From the NCBI GenBank assembly GCA_947471745.1, contig CANJKZ010000068.1, forward strand, positions 2,213,001 to 2,277,000: 64,000 bases of DNA, written 5' to 3'. This document shows positions 11,439-22,990 of this stretch, in pieces (within the stretch, counting starts at the first letter, position 1; each line of letters starts with the position of its first letter). The translations under genes were made by a program, and so were the position numbers. The notes beneath the pieces are model-generated. The model did not search any database, had not been told where the DNA came from, and saw nothing but the letters and a program-made list of their open reading frames with translations. Source of the DNA: Closterium sp. Naga37s-1. Lineage: Eukaryota; Streptophyta; Zygnematophyceae; Desmidiales; Closteriaceae.

Positions 11439-11683
11439 TATTGGAGTAGGCTAGAGCTCGCTCTGGCATTTATCCTAGTAATCTGTTGTTATTTCGCCAT
11501 GTTTAGAGCGAGTTACACTTTCGGTTCAGTTTAGGTTCATTTCTTAGTTTCTAGCACAAACTGAACATACCCTAAGTTCAATTAGGGTTTCATACATTTG
11601 TATCTCGACACTCTTTCCTAGTACCAATTCTCTCGCTACCTTCTCTCTTCCTAGCCATGGCTACCATACTCTCAGCCTTAACA
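11439..11683 (+). repeat. Element B, 5' LTR (245 bp)
   Basis: It starts TATTGGAGTAGGCTAGAGC and ends CTCAGCCTTAACA. The primer-binding site TGCTATCAGAGCC begins at 11684 and resembles the tRNA-Met type site TGGTATCAGAGC. It pairs with 15630-15874. Confidence 0.95.
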
Positions 11684-12187
11684 TGCTATCAGAGCCAAAC
11701 CCTTGCCGTTTTGTCCCAATCTATATCTCTTAGTACGGTTTAGGCCTTAGCATCTGGCGCGCCACTCTTTTACCTTGTCGAAAATTATTTTTCCTACTAT
11801 TTCGACCCTTAAATTTCTTCTTATTATTCAATCACGGTACCTTCTATCCATCGCCCGAGGCCTCCCTGCCTAGTTACGCGCCCCGTCCCTTAGTCGCGCG
11901 CCCTGTCCCGTCGCCGTGCCCTGTCCCGTCGCCGCGCCGCCCTTCCCCTGCCCCGCCTCGTTGCGAGCCTTACCCACCGCCACGTCGCGCGCCCTGCCCG
12001 TCGTCGACGTGCACAGCTGTCCCGCCGTCAACGCGGCCTCCCCGCCGTCGACGCCCGCGCGCGCGTTTTGCCCACCGCCCTCCTTCTCCCCGGCCACCCT
12101 TCCCTCCTCGCGGCCACCCTCCCATACCCTCTCGTGGGCGGCCTGCGTCACCTCCCTGCAGGCGCCTTCCCCTCCCCTCGTGGTGTG

Positions 12188-12600
12188 AGTTATCCCTCCT
12201 CCTCTTGTTTCTCCCCTCAGCGGCGCAGCAGCAGACTACTTCGCCGCTATCCCTCCTCCTCTTGTTTCTCCCCTCAGTGGCGCAGCGGCAGACTACTTCG
12301 CCTCTATCCCTCCTCCTCTTGTTTCTCCCCTCAGCGGCGCAGCAGCAGACTACTTCGCCGCTATCCCTCCTCCTCTTGTTTCTCCCCTCAGCGGCACAGC
12401 AGCAGACTACTTCGCCGCTATCCCTCCTCGTATTTCTCCCCTCAGCGGCGCAGCAGCAGACTACCCCGCCATTATCCCTCCTCCTCTTATGTCTCCCCGC
12501 AGCGACGCAGCAGCAGACTACTTCGCTGCCATCCCTCCTCCTCGTATTTCTCCCCTCAACGGCTCAGCAGCTGACTACCTCGCCCCTATTCCTCCTCCTC
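12188..12600 (+). repeat. Element B leader: 57-bp tandem repeat, about seven units
   Basis: Units of 57 bp (CCTCCTCCTCTTGTTTCTCC, then CCTCAGCGGCGCAGCAG, then ACTACTTCGCCGC) are repeated with small changes. Since 57 is a multiple of three, one frame reads as a 19-residue repeat of SSSCFSPQRRSSRLL type and another as a Leu/Pro-rich repeat. The array lies between primer site and protease, where gag would be expected. Confidence 0.92.
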
Positions 12601-15600
12601 TTTTCTCTCCCCACAACTGCTTTACTGCTATTCCCTCCCCCATATGGTGCCTCTTCTCACTCTTACCTCTCTTCCTCTGCGCTTCCGCCCTCATCCTCCT
12701 TCTACCGTACCTCCTCTCCTACCCTTGCCTTCCTTACTCTCCGCTCCCTTCGCTGCCCCTTCCTCCCCTTGCACCTCTCCTCCTTGTCGCTGGACCTCCC
12801 CTCTTCTCCACTCCTCTGCTTTGATTCCGCTGTCCCATCAGCCTCACCGCTCTTCTGCCGCTGTAACCTCTGGTATTGGTTCTCTGGTCTCTGTCTTCAG
12901 TGTGACCATGCCCTCTCAGGATAGCATCCTTGGTGCTTCTCCTCTTATGGACCCTCGCTTTCTCGTTCCATTTTCTCCACCACTTCTAAGCACTGCTTCT
13001 CAATTTCCCAGCCCTACGGCTGCCGCTCTCTCACTTCCTCGCACCTTGGATTTTGTCCTTGACAGTGCTGCTACTGACTCTGTCTTTCGTGATGGTGGTG
13101 TTCTTCGCAATTTTCCTCGTCCCCTCTCTATTGATGGGGCTGGGGAGACCATGACCATGATCTGCACAGGCACTTCCTCTCTTCCCTGTCCTGCCTCTCC
13201 CTCTGACGCTGTTACTGGCCTTTTTGTTCCCTCTTGCCGTCATAACCTCCTATCCCTTCCTGCCCTCCAACGCCTCGGTGTGCGAGCGCTCTTCCCCGCA
13301 GGTGCACTCTATTGTGATCTTCATTACCACGACCGGCACCTTGCTCGTTTCACCTTTCCCCTACTACTCGCCTCTACACCCTTCGTGTTCCCATCCCCTC
13401 ATCTGTCCATCACACTTCCTCCTCTTCTGCCCCTTCCGTCTCCTCTTGCGACTGTCGCTCTCTCACCCAACCTACCCTTCTTCTCCATCATCACCTTGGC
13501 CACCCCAACTTCCCTCTCCTTCGCAGCATAGTCCATTCGAAGCTGCTTCATGATCTTCCTTCCTCTCTCCTGCCCCTTCCCCCCTCTCCCACTCCTCCAT
13601 GCACCCCTTGTGTTCAGGCCAAGCTGTCCCAATCTCCTCATCCTTCTTCCCCTTCTGCCTCCCCCAAACCCCTTGCTCTTGTGCATATGGACCTATGGGG
13701 TCCCTCTCCCATTGCCTCTCGTCAGGGTCATCGTTACTTTCTCCTTCTTGTTGATGACCACTCTCGCTTTGCCACTGTCTATCCCCTCCGTGCCAAATCT
13801 TACGCCCCCTCCCTCATCATTCGCTGGGCTGAGCAGGCGCGCCTTTGCTTTGGTCGTCCTATCGTACGCCTCCACTCTGATGGAGGTGGCGAGTTCTTTA
13901 ACCACTCTCTCTCTTCTTACTGCTCCTCTCATGGCATTCGTCAAACCTCCACCCTTCCGCATTCTCCCCAACAGAATGGTGTTGCCGAGCGTCGTATTCA
14001 CACTCTCATGGAGATCACTCGCTGTCTCCTTACTCATGCCTCTGCTCCACACTCTCTTTGGAGCTACGCTCTTGTTCATGCCACTCTTCTTTCCAACCTT
14101 CGCCCTCATCCCCTTCGCCCTTCCATTACACCCTTCCAGCTCTGGACTGGCCGCCAACCCTCCGCCCGCCCTTTCGGGTGTGGGCATGTGTCGCTCATGT
14201 CCTCATCAATCCCGCCGATCGAGCACATCAGGGTGGGAAGCTCGCTCCCAAGACGCAGCTCTGTGCGTTCATTGGTATCAACGCTGACTGTCATGGCTAC
14301 CTTTTCTATACTCCCTCCTCTCAGCAGCTCATTCGCAGCCAGGATGTTATCTTTGATGAGACTCGTTCTCCATTCGTCACCCCCCCTCCCACCCCTCCTC
14401 CTCCCTCTCTTCGTTGGTCTGACTTTGATCCGCTGCCCTCTGCTCCTCCCTCTCCTTCTCCCCTTCCTCCTGCCCTTGCTCCGCCTCCCCTCCCTGCCCC
14501 CTCCACCTCCCCCTCTGCTGTCATCTCTGGCACCTCTCGTCCTGCCTCTTCCTCTTCTGTTCCCATGCCCTCTCCTTCACAACATCCTTCTCCTCTCCCT
14601 CTTGCTCCTTCATGACTTGGTGCTCCTCGCTGAAGATTCAACCAACCTTGCCGCTGTCAAGCAGGCCCTCCAGGCGCGACTCCTATGCAAGGATCTCGGC
14701 GAGCTTCGTCATTACCTCGGCATGGAGATCCGTCGTGATCCTGCTGCACGCACCATCTCTCTCTCTCTCAATCCTTCTACATCCACTCCATTCTTGATCG
14801 CTTTGAAATGTCGCAGGCCAAGCCGGTTTCCACTCCTCTTCCCGCTAACCATCAACTTACTGCCCCTGCTGTTCCCACTCCCTCCTCAGAACTGCGACCC
14901 TATCCTGAGCTCGTTGGGTCGCTCATGTATGCTATGATGTGCACTCGCCCCGATCTTGCTTACCCCCTCAGTGTCCTCTCTCGTTTCGTTGGCCTTGGTC
15001 GCCACACTGACGTGCACTGGGCGGCTGCCAAGCGCGTTCTCCGCTATCTCCGCGCTACCTCTGATCTTGCACTCACTCTTGGTGGCTCTTCTCCCCCCGT
15101 TCTTTCCGGTTACAGTGATTCCTCCTACGCTGATTCTCGCCCTGATCGCCGCTCCTCTCAGGGTTATGGTTTTACTCTAGGCAGTGGCCTCATCAGCTGG
15201 CGCTCCACTGGTTCATCCTCTGTCTGCCTTTCCACCTGCGAGGCTGAGTTGTACGCAGGCACGCTGGCGGCTCAGGAAGCTCGCTGGCTCTTGTTTCTCC
15301 TTGCTGAGCTTGGTCACTCTCAGCCCTCTGTGACGATTTCCTGTGACAGTGCGAGCATGATTCACCTCACTCAAAATCCTGTCTATCACGCTCGCAGCAG
15401 ACACATTGAGGTCCGCTACTTCTTCGTGCGCGAGCTGGTGCCGTCTGGCTTCTTCTGCCTTCGCAAGGTGGCCGCTACTGCCAACCTTGCTGACATTTTC
15501 GCGAAGGCTCTTCTTCGTGCGCCACACTGTTTCTACGTGCGCGCGCTTGGGCTCACTCGTCTCGCCACTTCTGGGGGTGTTCCCGTTCGCTAGGTGTTTT

Positions 15601-15629
15601 GTTCCAGAGCTTCACCTAGCCTAGGGGTG

Positions 15630-15874
15630 TGTTGGAGTAGGCTAGAGCTCGCTCTGGCATTTATCCTAGTAATCTATTGTTATTTTGCCATGTTTCGAGC
15701 GAGTTACACTTTCGGTTCAGTTTAGGTTCATTTCTTAGTTTCTAGCACAAACTGAACACACCCTAGGTTCAATTAGGGTTTCATACATTTGTATCTCGAC
15801 ACTCTTTCCTAGTACCAATTCTCTCGCTACCTTCTCTCTTCCTAGCCATGGCTACCATACTCTCAGCCTTAACA
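15630..15874 (+). repeat. Element B, 3' LTR (245 bp)
   Basis: It starts TGTTGGAGTAGGCTAGAGC directly after the purine-rich stretch CCTAGGGGTG and ends CTCAGCCTTAACA. It is followed by the target duplication TGGCG. Confidence 0.95.
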
Positions 15875-17504
15875 TGGCGGATGCCCTCGTCTTGACAGAA
15901 CTCCTCAAGGAGGTCGGAAGAGAACTCACCGCCCCTCTCAGAGTGCAGACGCAGGACTGGCAAGTCCTGACGAAACGGCTCGCACAGCAGGCGACGAGTA
16001 GCACGGATCCAAGGATCAAAACACCGCTAACGTCCGCCTTGTGCCGCAAGGGGAAGACAGCGGTGTAGCGTGTGTAGTCGTCAACAACCAGCAGAAAGTA
16101 GCACTCCTGATCCGTTCCACCGACGGGGGCCGGGCCCCAAACGTCCATGTAGAGAGTCTGCAGAGGAGCAGTGGTCTGAAAAATCTCGGAGGAGTGAGGG
16201 CGGCGTGCTGCCGCCCCTCCACGCAGGGAAGGCAAGGCGGTGCAGGCGAGCACGGGAGGGAGGGCAGGGACCAGGGAGGCCTAGAGACAACGAGACTGGA
16301 CTGCATGCTGCGGAGACGCGGCAGCGAGGGGTGACCGAGGCCATGGTGCCAGAGGAGAGTCTGGTGGGAGAGTACCCGACACGAGCAAGACGCTGCAAGC
16401 TGATCAGACGCAGACACCTGACTCGACGCAGCCACCTAACTTGCCTCAGCCACCTGTGCAGACGTAGTGGTCATTGTGTATAGACTAGACCCAGGCCGTC
16501 GAGTGAACATAGCAAGGTGACGGCCAGTCCAAGAGCACGTACAGATCGCCACACGCTGCCCTCCGGGAATAAAGGTATCAACCCAGACATCCTGAATGGT
16601 AGCGTTGCTCACCAAGTTCGTCGAGAACGTGGGGAGGTGGAGAACTGACGGAAAGCGGAAAGGACTGCCGGACACGGGAGGACAGTGGAGGCTCGCGCAA
16701 CTACTGGGCCCCCAGTGGGGTCGGCCAGTGAGACTGGGACAGGTGTTGCGAGTGGTGTGACTGTGGTGCAATCACGAAAGAAGCAGCGTGACGCGCCTGA
16801 GTCAAGCGTGAAAATATGCAAGGCCTCAGCTGAGGCATGACCTGTGGCCATAGACGCACTAGCACCTAGAGCGTCGGCAGACTCACGGGCACCTAGAGCT
16901 GCAGCAAACTCACCAGCACCTGGAGCGGCAGCAGACTCACTAGAACCGAGAGCAGCAACCTCTACACAACCAGGGACGCATCGCTGAGAAGCACAGTCGC
17001 GAGGTCGTTGAGACCACATAAAACCAAAACCTCCACCACCAGGACGGCCTCGCTGAAACACCCACTCACGTAGCTGCTGAGGGTTGGGGTCGTCCGAGAG
17101 AGGCAGGGACCGCTGCCGTCCACCCCTAGCCGCTACAACTGCCGCGATAGTGGCCATGATAGGCAGTGACGGTCAGTAGTAGGTCCAGCACCTCCAGCAC
17201 CTCCAGTACTCCCAGCCGCACCTCCAGCACCTCCAGCACCAGCAGCACCTCCAGCACTCCCACCAGCACCTCCACCAGCAGTAGCAGTAGCACAAGCAGC
17301 AGCAGCAGCAGCACTAGCGGCAGCAGGGCGGCTCGGTGGGGTTGGACGGCGGCACCTACAGCACTCCTAGCAACACCTCCACCAGCAGCAGCAGTAGCAA
17401 CAGCTGTAATAGCAGCAGGGCGGCTCGGGTTGGGCAGGTCGGCTCGGGCTGGGCGGTGCGGCTCGGCCTGGGCGGTGCGGGTAGCAGGGCGCGTGCTGTG
17501 CAGG

Positions 17505-18010
17505 GCAGCAGAGCGCGACGCGCGCAGCATGGCGCGACGCGCGGGGCAGCAAGTCGCGACGTGCTGGCTGCAGTAGGGCGCGACGCGCGGAGCAGCAGAG
17601 CGCGACGCGCGGGGTGCAGCAGGGCGCGACGCGCAGAGCAGCAGGGCACGACGTGCGGGCTGCAGCAAGGCGCAACGCGCGGAGCAGCAGAGCGCGACGC
17701 CCGGGCTGCAGCAGAGCGCGACGCGCGGGCTGCATCAGGGTGCAACGCGCAGGGCAGGGGCTGCTCACGGGCAGCAGTGGTGCTCGGGGCAGGGAATGCT
17801 TGCGGGCAGCAGTGGCGCTCGAGGCAGGGGCTGCTTGCAGGCAGTAGTGGCGCTCGAGACAGGGGCTGCTCGCGGGCAGCAGTGGCGCTCGAGGTAAGGG
17901 CTGCTCGCGTGCAGCAGTGGCGCTTGAGACAGGGCCTTCTCGCGGGCAGCAGTGGCGTGTGGGGCAGAAGCTGCACGTGGGCAGCAGGGGCGCGCGTGAC
18001 AGCAGGGTAG
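17505..18010 (-). repeat. Element A leader: GC-rich tandem arrays
   Basis: Two adjacent arrays lie between the 5' LTR and gag. The first (17505-17760) repeats GCGCGACGCGCGGGCTGCAG-like units of about 22-24 bp. The second (17760-18000) repeats GGGGCTGCTCGCGGGCAGCA-like units of about 42 bp. Both are also open as Ala/Arg/Ser-rich frames, which I take as by-products of the composition. Confidence 0.85.
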
Positions 18011-18136
18011 CGCACTAGGGCAGGCAGTGCTAGTAGCTACAGGGCAGCGTGACACTGTGCGAGAGGGCCGGACAGCGCAAGGGCGCTTTGGGCAGGAACT
18101 AGCGGAACGATCGGTGGGCCCTAAAAACCTAACAGG

Positions 18137-18155
18137 TTTTCTGCTCTGAATACCA
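18137..18155 (-). other. Element A primer-binding site
   Basis: On the minus strand TGGTATTCAGAGCAGAAAA follows directly on the 5' LTR. It is the copia-type initiator tRNA-Met site with one extra base. Confidence 0.85.
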
Positions 18156-18284
18156 TGTCAAAATCACAGTGCAGGAATGAATGAACTATGAATAAGTTGG
18201 GTACAAGTACTAACCCTAAAGTGTCGTACCCCTTGTAAGCTAACCCACTATAGACTAGAGACAATACAAACATATAGTTTGACA
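18156..18284 (-). repeat. Element A, 5' LTR (129 bp)
   Basis: It runs from TGTCAAAATCACAGTGC to ATAGTTTGACA. About nine of 129 positions differ from 7220-7348. Confidence 0.92.
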
Positions 18285-19617
18285 ACTAGAACGTTCCTGC
18301 CACTGGGATCGGGACCCCTATGTTGCGCGAAACCGACTCTAACGTTTGATACCCGCAACCACTGATCGCATAGGCTCCTAACGCAGTTCTGGTTTACCAA
18401 TATATCTTCGGACTCCTTTTTGACTCCTGGCCAACACCTGGTGTGTGATCACAAGTCCACCATACCACTGTGCGTCTACATCTTAAGCATCTCCATAGCT
18501 CCCAAACGCACCAAATGAGCTCCATAGCTCTTCCATGACTGCAATAGCATTGCCCCCCCCCCCCCACATGCCACGCTTGTAGTGCACGGAACTGAGAAGT
18601 GCCGCATTAATTTTACAAACCATACAGTGTCCATGTAGCACATGGTTCCCTTACGTGTTTCAGTAAGGCTTGGAGAAGGTGGCCAGCCTTGCGGGACCCC
18701 ACATCCAAAGTTTTGATGTCGCGTGGCCTCACTGGTGGGTATGTGTGTATCAAAGGCATGCACAGAATGACATTATGATATCTAGTGTCACATTTATGGT
18801 GTATGAACAGTAGGAGCACACATGCACCTGATGAGGTTGCAGTCATAAAACTCACAGTGTACAAGGGCTCTGTGGTACCTCATGTGACGATGCTAATACC
18901 CATTGTGGGCCAGCCCCCTCGTCCGTCGGCATATGTCGCACTCCTAGAACGCCCAAGCCTGAAATTACATGTTCAGGTTCCACACAGTCGGTCTCGCACT
19001 CGCCAACTCCATCCATCACAACACCAGCAGACCTCTGCTGTTGAAGTCGATCGAATGCCTCCTCTGATCCACCCCCCTCCACGCTACCATGCATTGCATT
19101 TACATCCTCGTCCACAGATTTGTGGGATTCTTGTATTATGCCCGAACATGTTGTGACGCGTGGCGGATGGCCCTGGTTCGGAACGTACCAGGCACCATGT
19201 GAGGGGTGATGGGTTAGCGGGAGGCAAAAATGACAACACACCACCCCAGCATGGGGAAAACTTCATTGGTATATGAATTACACACAAGGCCCGTGCTGAT
19301 AGAGCCTCAACATTTGAAACAAAAACGTTGCATGGCACAACAACATATCGGAGCCGATAACCGCTTGATATGCTGCACCACGTCTAGCCCCACCTCACTG
19401 GAACCCTGTCCCGGTGCTCTCCGCATTCGGCTCCTCTGGCGATGGCACAAAACTGTAAACAGGTCCACAAATAGATGTCGCGTAGAGAGTGTACAGCTCC
19501 CTTACGGTGGGCATTCCACTCCCTCTCTTCTTTTGCAGCACCGATGCGGCATACGCGTCCACTCCCACCGTAAACGCTGCCCTGATGCTATCATCTCCGC
19601 GTCATCGGCTCACGACA
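18285..19617. other. No recognisable gene
   Basis: Before element A landed, this stretch adjoined 7215. Minus-strand frames at 18476-18763 and 18852-19244 are of moderate length and not low-complexity, but they match nothing I know. A C13 run lies at 18553-18565. They could be remains of the transposase-like sequence at 5166-6745 or of a host exon. Confidence 0.4.
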
Positions 19618-21648
19618 AGTCCGAGTAACTTGTGAGTGTAATTGGCCGCTTCCCTCCAAGGACAAGTTCCATGCCTGATGTACCTGCCACATACTTCGCC
19701 ACCCTCTTAGCAGCATACCAGTGGGACGGTCGGTGTCTACTAGGCGCAACAAAGCGCGCAAGGACGTTGAGAGGGTAAGCTACGTCTAGGTGCGTATAGG
19801 TCATCAGGTACATGAGAGAACCCACCAGCTCAGGATATGGACCACTAGACTCAAATGATTCGTCCGAAGGTGGAGCCATGAGCCCATGATTCATAGCAAA
19901 ATGAGCTGTACCTTGAACAACGGGTAGCAAAACCGCGTAAGGATCTGCTCGACCATATGCGGCCGAGTTAGTGTAATGGTGCGAGCTGCCCTGTCCCTGA
20001 TGATCTGCATGCCAAGATAGTGCTGCAGCTCATCAAGGTCAGTGCAAGTGTGTCTCCTCTGCAATTCCTCCTTCACGGAGGCCAGAGCGTGTCGGTCGGG
20101 AGTGGCGAAGATCAGGTTGTCAATGTAGACCAGAACAAAGAACGGGGTCGAGCCACGGCGGACGAACACCGACGGGTCGGATGACAAAAAGAAGTCAGGC
20201 GCTGCAAGGGTCGAGCGAAGTGTGACGTGCCACTCGCGTGGAGCCTGGCGCACGCCGTAGACGGGTCGACGCAGTTGCCTCGGGGTGCCAAGTGGGAAAG
20301 AGCCAGTGAAGCCTGGTGGGCGACACAGCCAGATCTGCTCGTACAGGCTCCCCCTGAAGGAACACGGCGAAAAAAGTTTAATGAGTGCAAGTAGTAGTCG
20401 CGCTGGGCTGCAATATGCAGCAACACCCAAAGAGTGGTCATCTTCGGGGTAAGAGCAAAGGTCTCAAAGAAGTCTACCCCCTCTCGCTGACTGAAGCCTC
20501 TCGCCACATAGTGCGCCTTGAATATAGGTGGTGATCCAGGCGGCCGCTTCACCTTGTAGAGCTATCAGCCACTGACGATGTTCGTCCCAGGTGGTGGGAC
20601 TGCTCCGACGTAGGTACTTGTGGACCTATAAGATGCCATCTGTGCCTCCTCAACTGCTTTTGAGTACGAGGAAGTGAGTGCGTGATTGCAAAGAATCGGG
20701 ATGTGAAGAGCATCTTGATCCTCCTCAGGGGCAAGCATCATGGCGCAGAGATGAGGAACAGTGGCCGCAAGGAAACGAAGCTCAAACTGCCTATCCTCCA
20801 CGACCTCCAGGGGAAAGACAGAAGCAACCCCAGAGGACGAAAAACGAGCAGAGCCACTCCCCAGGTGAGCGGCATGATCACGGCGGTGGGAAGATGCAAA
20901 GCTAGTGACAGTGGTAACAAGAGCTGAGACATACAATGGACATGCAATCGGATGAGTGACCAATGCAGATCAAACACGGGAGACACCAAGACGGGAGGCA
21001 CGAAGGTAGTTGGGCAATGGGTCGGGAAACACAGTGAAGGACGACTTAGGGGGCTGTGGTAATACCGGAGGAGGTGGAACACGAGAGCGGAGAACAAGGT
21101 GAAATGGGCCGTCTGCACGGTAACGAGACCGTCGGGGCTCAGGAGACACAGCACGGTTGAGGGGAGAATGACGAGTACACAGGGATGAGGACAGGGACTC
21201 GACAACGGGGACGGTAGGGGACCATGAACTAAGCGTGCAGGTGCAGGGTCGGGCAAGTCACGCAGTCGCTGCTGCTCCGCCTCCTCTGGCGTATCCTGCG
21301 ACGGCACCTGCCCCTGCTGCTGCTCCTGAGGCTCCTCTTCTGCCCTCTCCTACTACGGCAGCAGCTGCACCTCCTGCTGCGACTCGAACTTCTGTGCTAC
21401 CCTCTCCTGCTGTGGCCATGACTCCTCCTCTACTCTCTCCTACTGTGTCTGGCAACTGCACCTGCTGCTGCGGGCGGGACTCCTGCTTTACCCTCTCCTC
21501 CTGTGGCCGTGACTTCTCCTCTACTCTCTTCTGCTGTGACTACAACTACACCTGCTGCTGCAGTCGTGACCTCTCCTCTACTCTCTCGTGCTATGGCTGT
21601 GGCTCCTCCTCTACCCTCTCCTGACGCTACGACTGAGACTGCTCCTGC

Positions 21649-21703
<55 letters not shown>

Positions 21704-22481
21704 ACTGCTAGTGTTGCTGCTGCTTTTGCTACTGCTGCCGTGCCTTGTCAAACCGCTACCGCTCCTTCCTTTCCAACCGGAGGAGACACTGCTCACGAGT
21801 CAGAAAACGTATAGTGCACGGTGTAGGCACCACAATGCTAGTGCCTTCGGCTCTAGCACCCCCAGAAACAACACCTCCACCACCGACACCCCACACTTCC
21901 GATGCCTCTAGTTCCTCCCACAGAAACACCCCCAGGCTCCGCAGAGAAGAACGATGAGGGAACTGCGGAACGGACGGGAAGCCAGGGGGTGACGAGGGGC
22001 GAGGCCACCGAAAGTGACGTCCTGGGAACTGAAAAACTGGCAAGTAAACTAGTCGTAGAACTGCCAGCTGGAGGTGTCCAAAGGGAAGCCAAGAAAGACG
22101 CAGGCACAAGTGCGAGCAGACAACTTGTTCGCGCGAGGGGCGCGAATATGAGCCAAGGAACCCGAGACTCTGTAGTCAGCTGCTACGCCCGGAGAACCTA
22201 TCCAAAGGGTGGCCAGCGTCAACCATGGCCGTGCGTCACTAGGCCACAGATTCAGCTGGTGCACGGTGTAGCGGACTACCTGAGGCCACAAGAACTGGGG
22301 GGCACCGGCATGGCACATGGAGGTCCGGGCAGCCTCCATGAATAGGCTGATGCGTCTCTCGGCTACCTCTTTCTGCTCCTACGAGTCTGGTAGCATGTAA
22401 GACTGGGTGATCCCTCGAACCTGAGAGAACGTCTCCACGCGAGTGGAAGGAAACTCACCACCACGGTCCGAGTGTAGACAG
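19618..22481 (-). mobile_element. Copia LTR element D, fragment
   Basis: Minus-strand copia relic. Parts in 5' to 3' order: integrase from about 22475 to 22050 (beginning CLHSDRGGEF at the very junction with element E, then CHAGAPQFLWPQVVRYTVHQ and ACVFLGFPLDTSSWQFYD), a linker with a CTG-type repeat, RT about 20110-20630 (YVARGFSQREGVDFFETFAL, RRPVYGVRQAPREWHVTLRS), and the start of RNase H 19618-19900 (GSLMYLMTYTHLDVAYPLN, AKRVAKYVAGTSGMELVLGG). No LTR is visible at either end. The integrase end is cut by element E's LTR. Broken, with many breaks; likely old. Confidence 0.88.
21645..21740. repeat. CTG/GCT trinucleotide tract in element D's linker
   Basis: A nearly pure CTG repeat of about 95 bases with a few interruptions (TGT, TAC, TAG). 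It lies in the linker between integrase and RT of element D. It gives poly-Leu, poly-Ala or poly-Cys frames on the plus strand and poly-Ser or poly-Gln on the minus strand; none looks like a gene. Confidence 0.9.
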
Positions 22482-22629
22482 TGTCAAACTCTAATTGTTA
22501 TAGTTTGTTAGTTTAGTCTAGATGTTACACTGAGTTATGCTGTAGAGGGTACAACCCCCTTAGGGTTTGCTATATGTTCCCTTGTACTGTTGTTTCTACT
22601 CATTTCATTATTCCGTTACCTCGTTGACA
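22482..22629 (+). repeat. Element E, 5' LTR (148 bp)
   Basis: It starts TGTCAAACTCTAATTG and ends ACCTCGTTGACA. The primer site TGGTATAGAGCAG follows at once. The left neighbour is element D's integrase, so E most likely inserted into D. The other LTR is not in the window, so a target duplication cannot be confirmed. Confidence 0.88.
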
Positions 22630-22734
22630 TGGTATAGAGCAGTTTGATTCCCATGGGCCCACCGCCCCGCGCTCGTCGTTAGTAGCGCATTACCCGTAGT
22701 GCCCCGTAACCCCTCAGCCCCCCCCCCCCCCCCC

Positions 22735-22990
22735 TCGAATCGCGCGCTAGTTAGAGACCCCGCGGGTCCCCGAATCGCGAGTTAGAAGGACCCCCGCGGG
22801 TCCCCCACATCATGACCTAGGAAGGCCCCTCGGGCCCCCCGAATCGCGAGCTATAAGGACCCTCGCGGGTCCCCCCAACGTCGCGACGTAGGAGGGCCCC
22901 CGCGGGTCCTGTATCACGAGCTAGAAGGAACCTCGCGGGTCCACCCACGTCGCGACCTAGGAAGGCCCCCGCGGCCCCCCGTATCGCGCG
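22735..22990 (+). repeat. Element E leader array (about 70-bp units)
   Basis: Imperfect units alternate GAATCGCGAGCTAGAAGGAC, CCTCGCGGGTCC and GTCGCGACCTAGGAAGGCCC. They repeat about three and a half times. C runs flank the array: 17 C at 22718-22734 and 25 C at 23003-23027. Confidence 0.85.

Larger units (their letters stand above)
11439..15874 (+). mobile_element. Copia LTR retrotransposon B, nested in A
   Basis: Plus-strand element of 4436 bp with 245-bp LTRs and a perfect 5-bp target duplication TGGCG (11434-11438 and 15875-15879). It sits inside the integrase part of element A. Primer site TGCTATCAGAGCC follows the 5' LTR. Visible parts: leader array 12188-12600; protease near 13040-13300 (TLDFVLDSAATDS); integrase 13681-14300 (HMDLWGPSPIASRQGHRYFL, VRLHSDGGGEFF, HSPQQNGVAERRI); end of RT near 14640-14760; RNase H 14808-15593 (CTRPDLAYPLSVLSRFV, STCEAELYAGTLAAQEARW). 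It is broken, with several breaks. LTRs differ at about six sites (2.4 percent), so it is the youngest datable element here. Confidence 0.95.
7220..18284 (-). mobile_element. Copia LTR retrotransposon A, with element B nested inside
   Basis: Element with two 129-bp LTRs (TG...CA) and a primer site, about 6.6 kb long once the nested 4.4-kb element is discounted. Parts on the minus strand, 5' to 3': leader array 17505-18010, gag about 16850-17500, protease near 16700-16850 (TLDSGASRCFFRD), GAG-pre-integrase near 16200-16430 (HQTLLWHHGLGHPSLPRLRS), integrase near 15880-16200 and again near 11000-11400, Gly/Ala-rich linker 9700-10900, RT about 8500-9100, RNase H 7591-8400. Flanks AGTAG (7215-7219) and ACTAG (18285-18289) are a likely target-site duplication with one mismatch. 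LTRs differ at about nine sites (7 percent), so it is old. It is broken, with roughly eight breaks besides the nested insertion. Confidence 0.92.

Noticed and set aside
12644-13531. Host membrane or proline-rich protein
   Set aside because: The frame contains the copia protease (FVLDSAATDS) and lies between the LTRs of element B.
21588-21911. Poly-Leu or poly-Ala protein
   Set aside because: It is a reading of the CTG tract in element D's linker.
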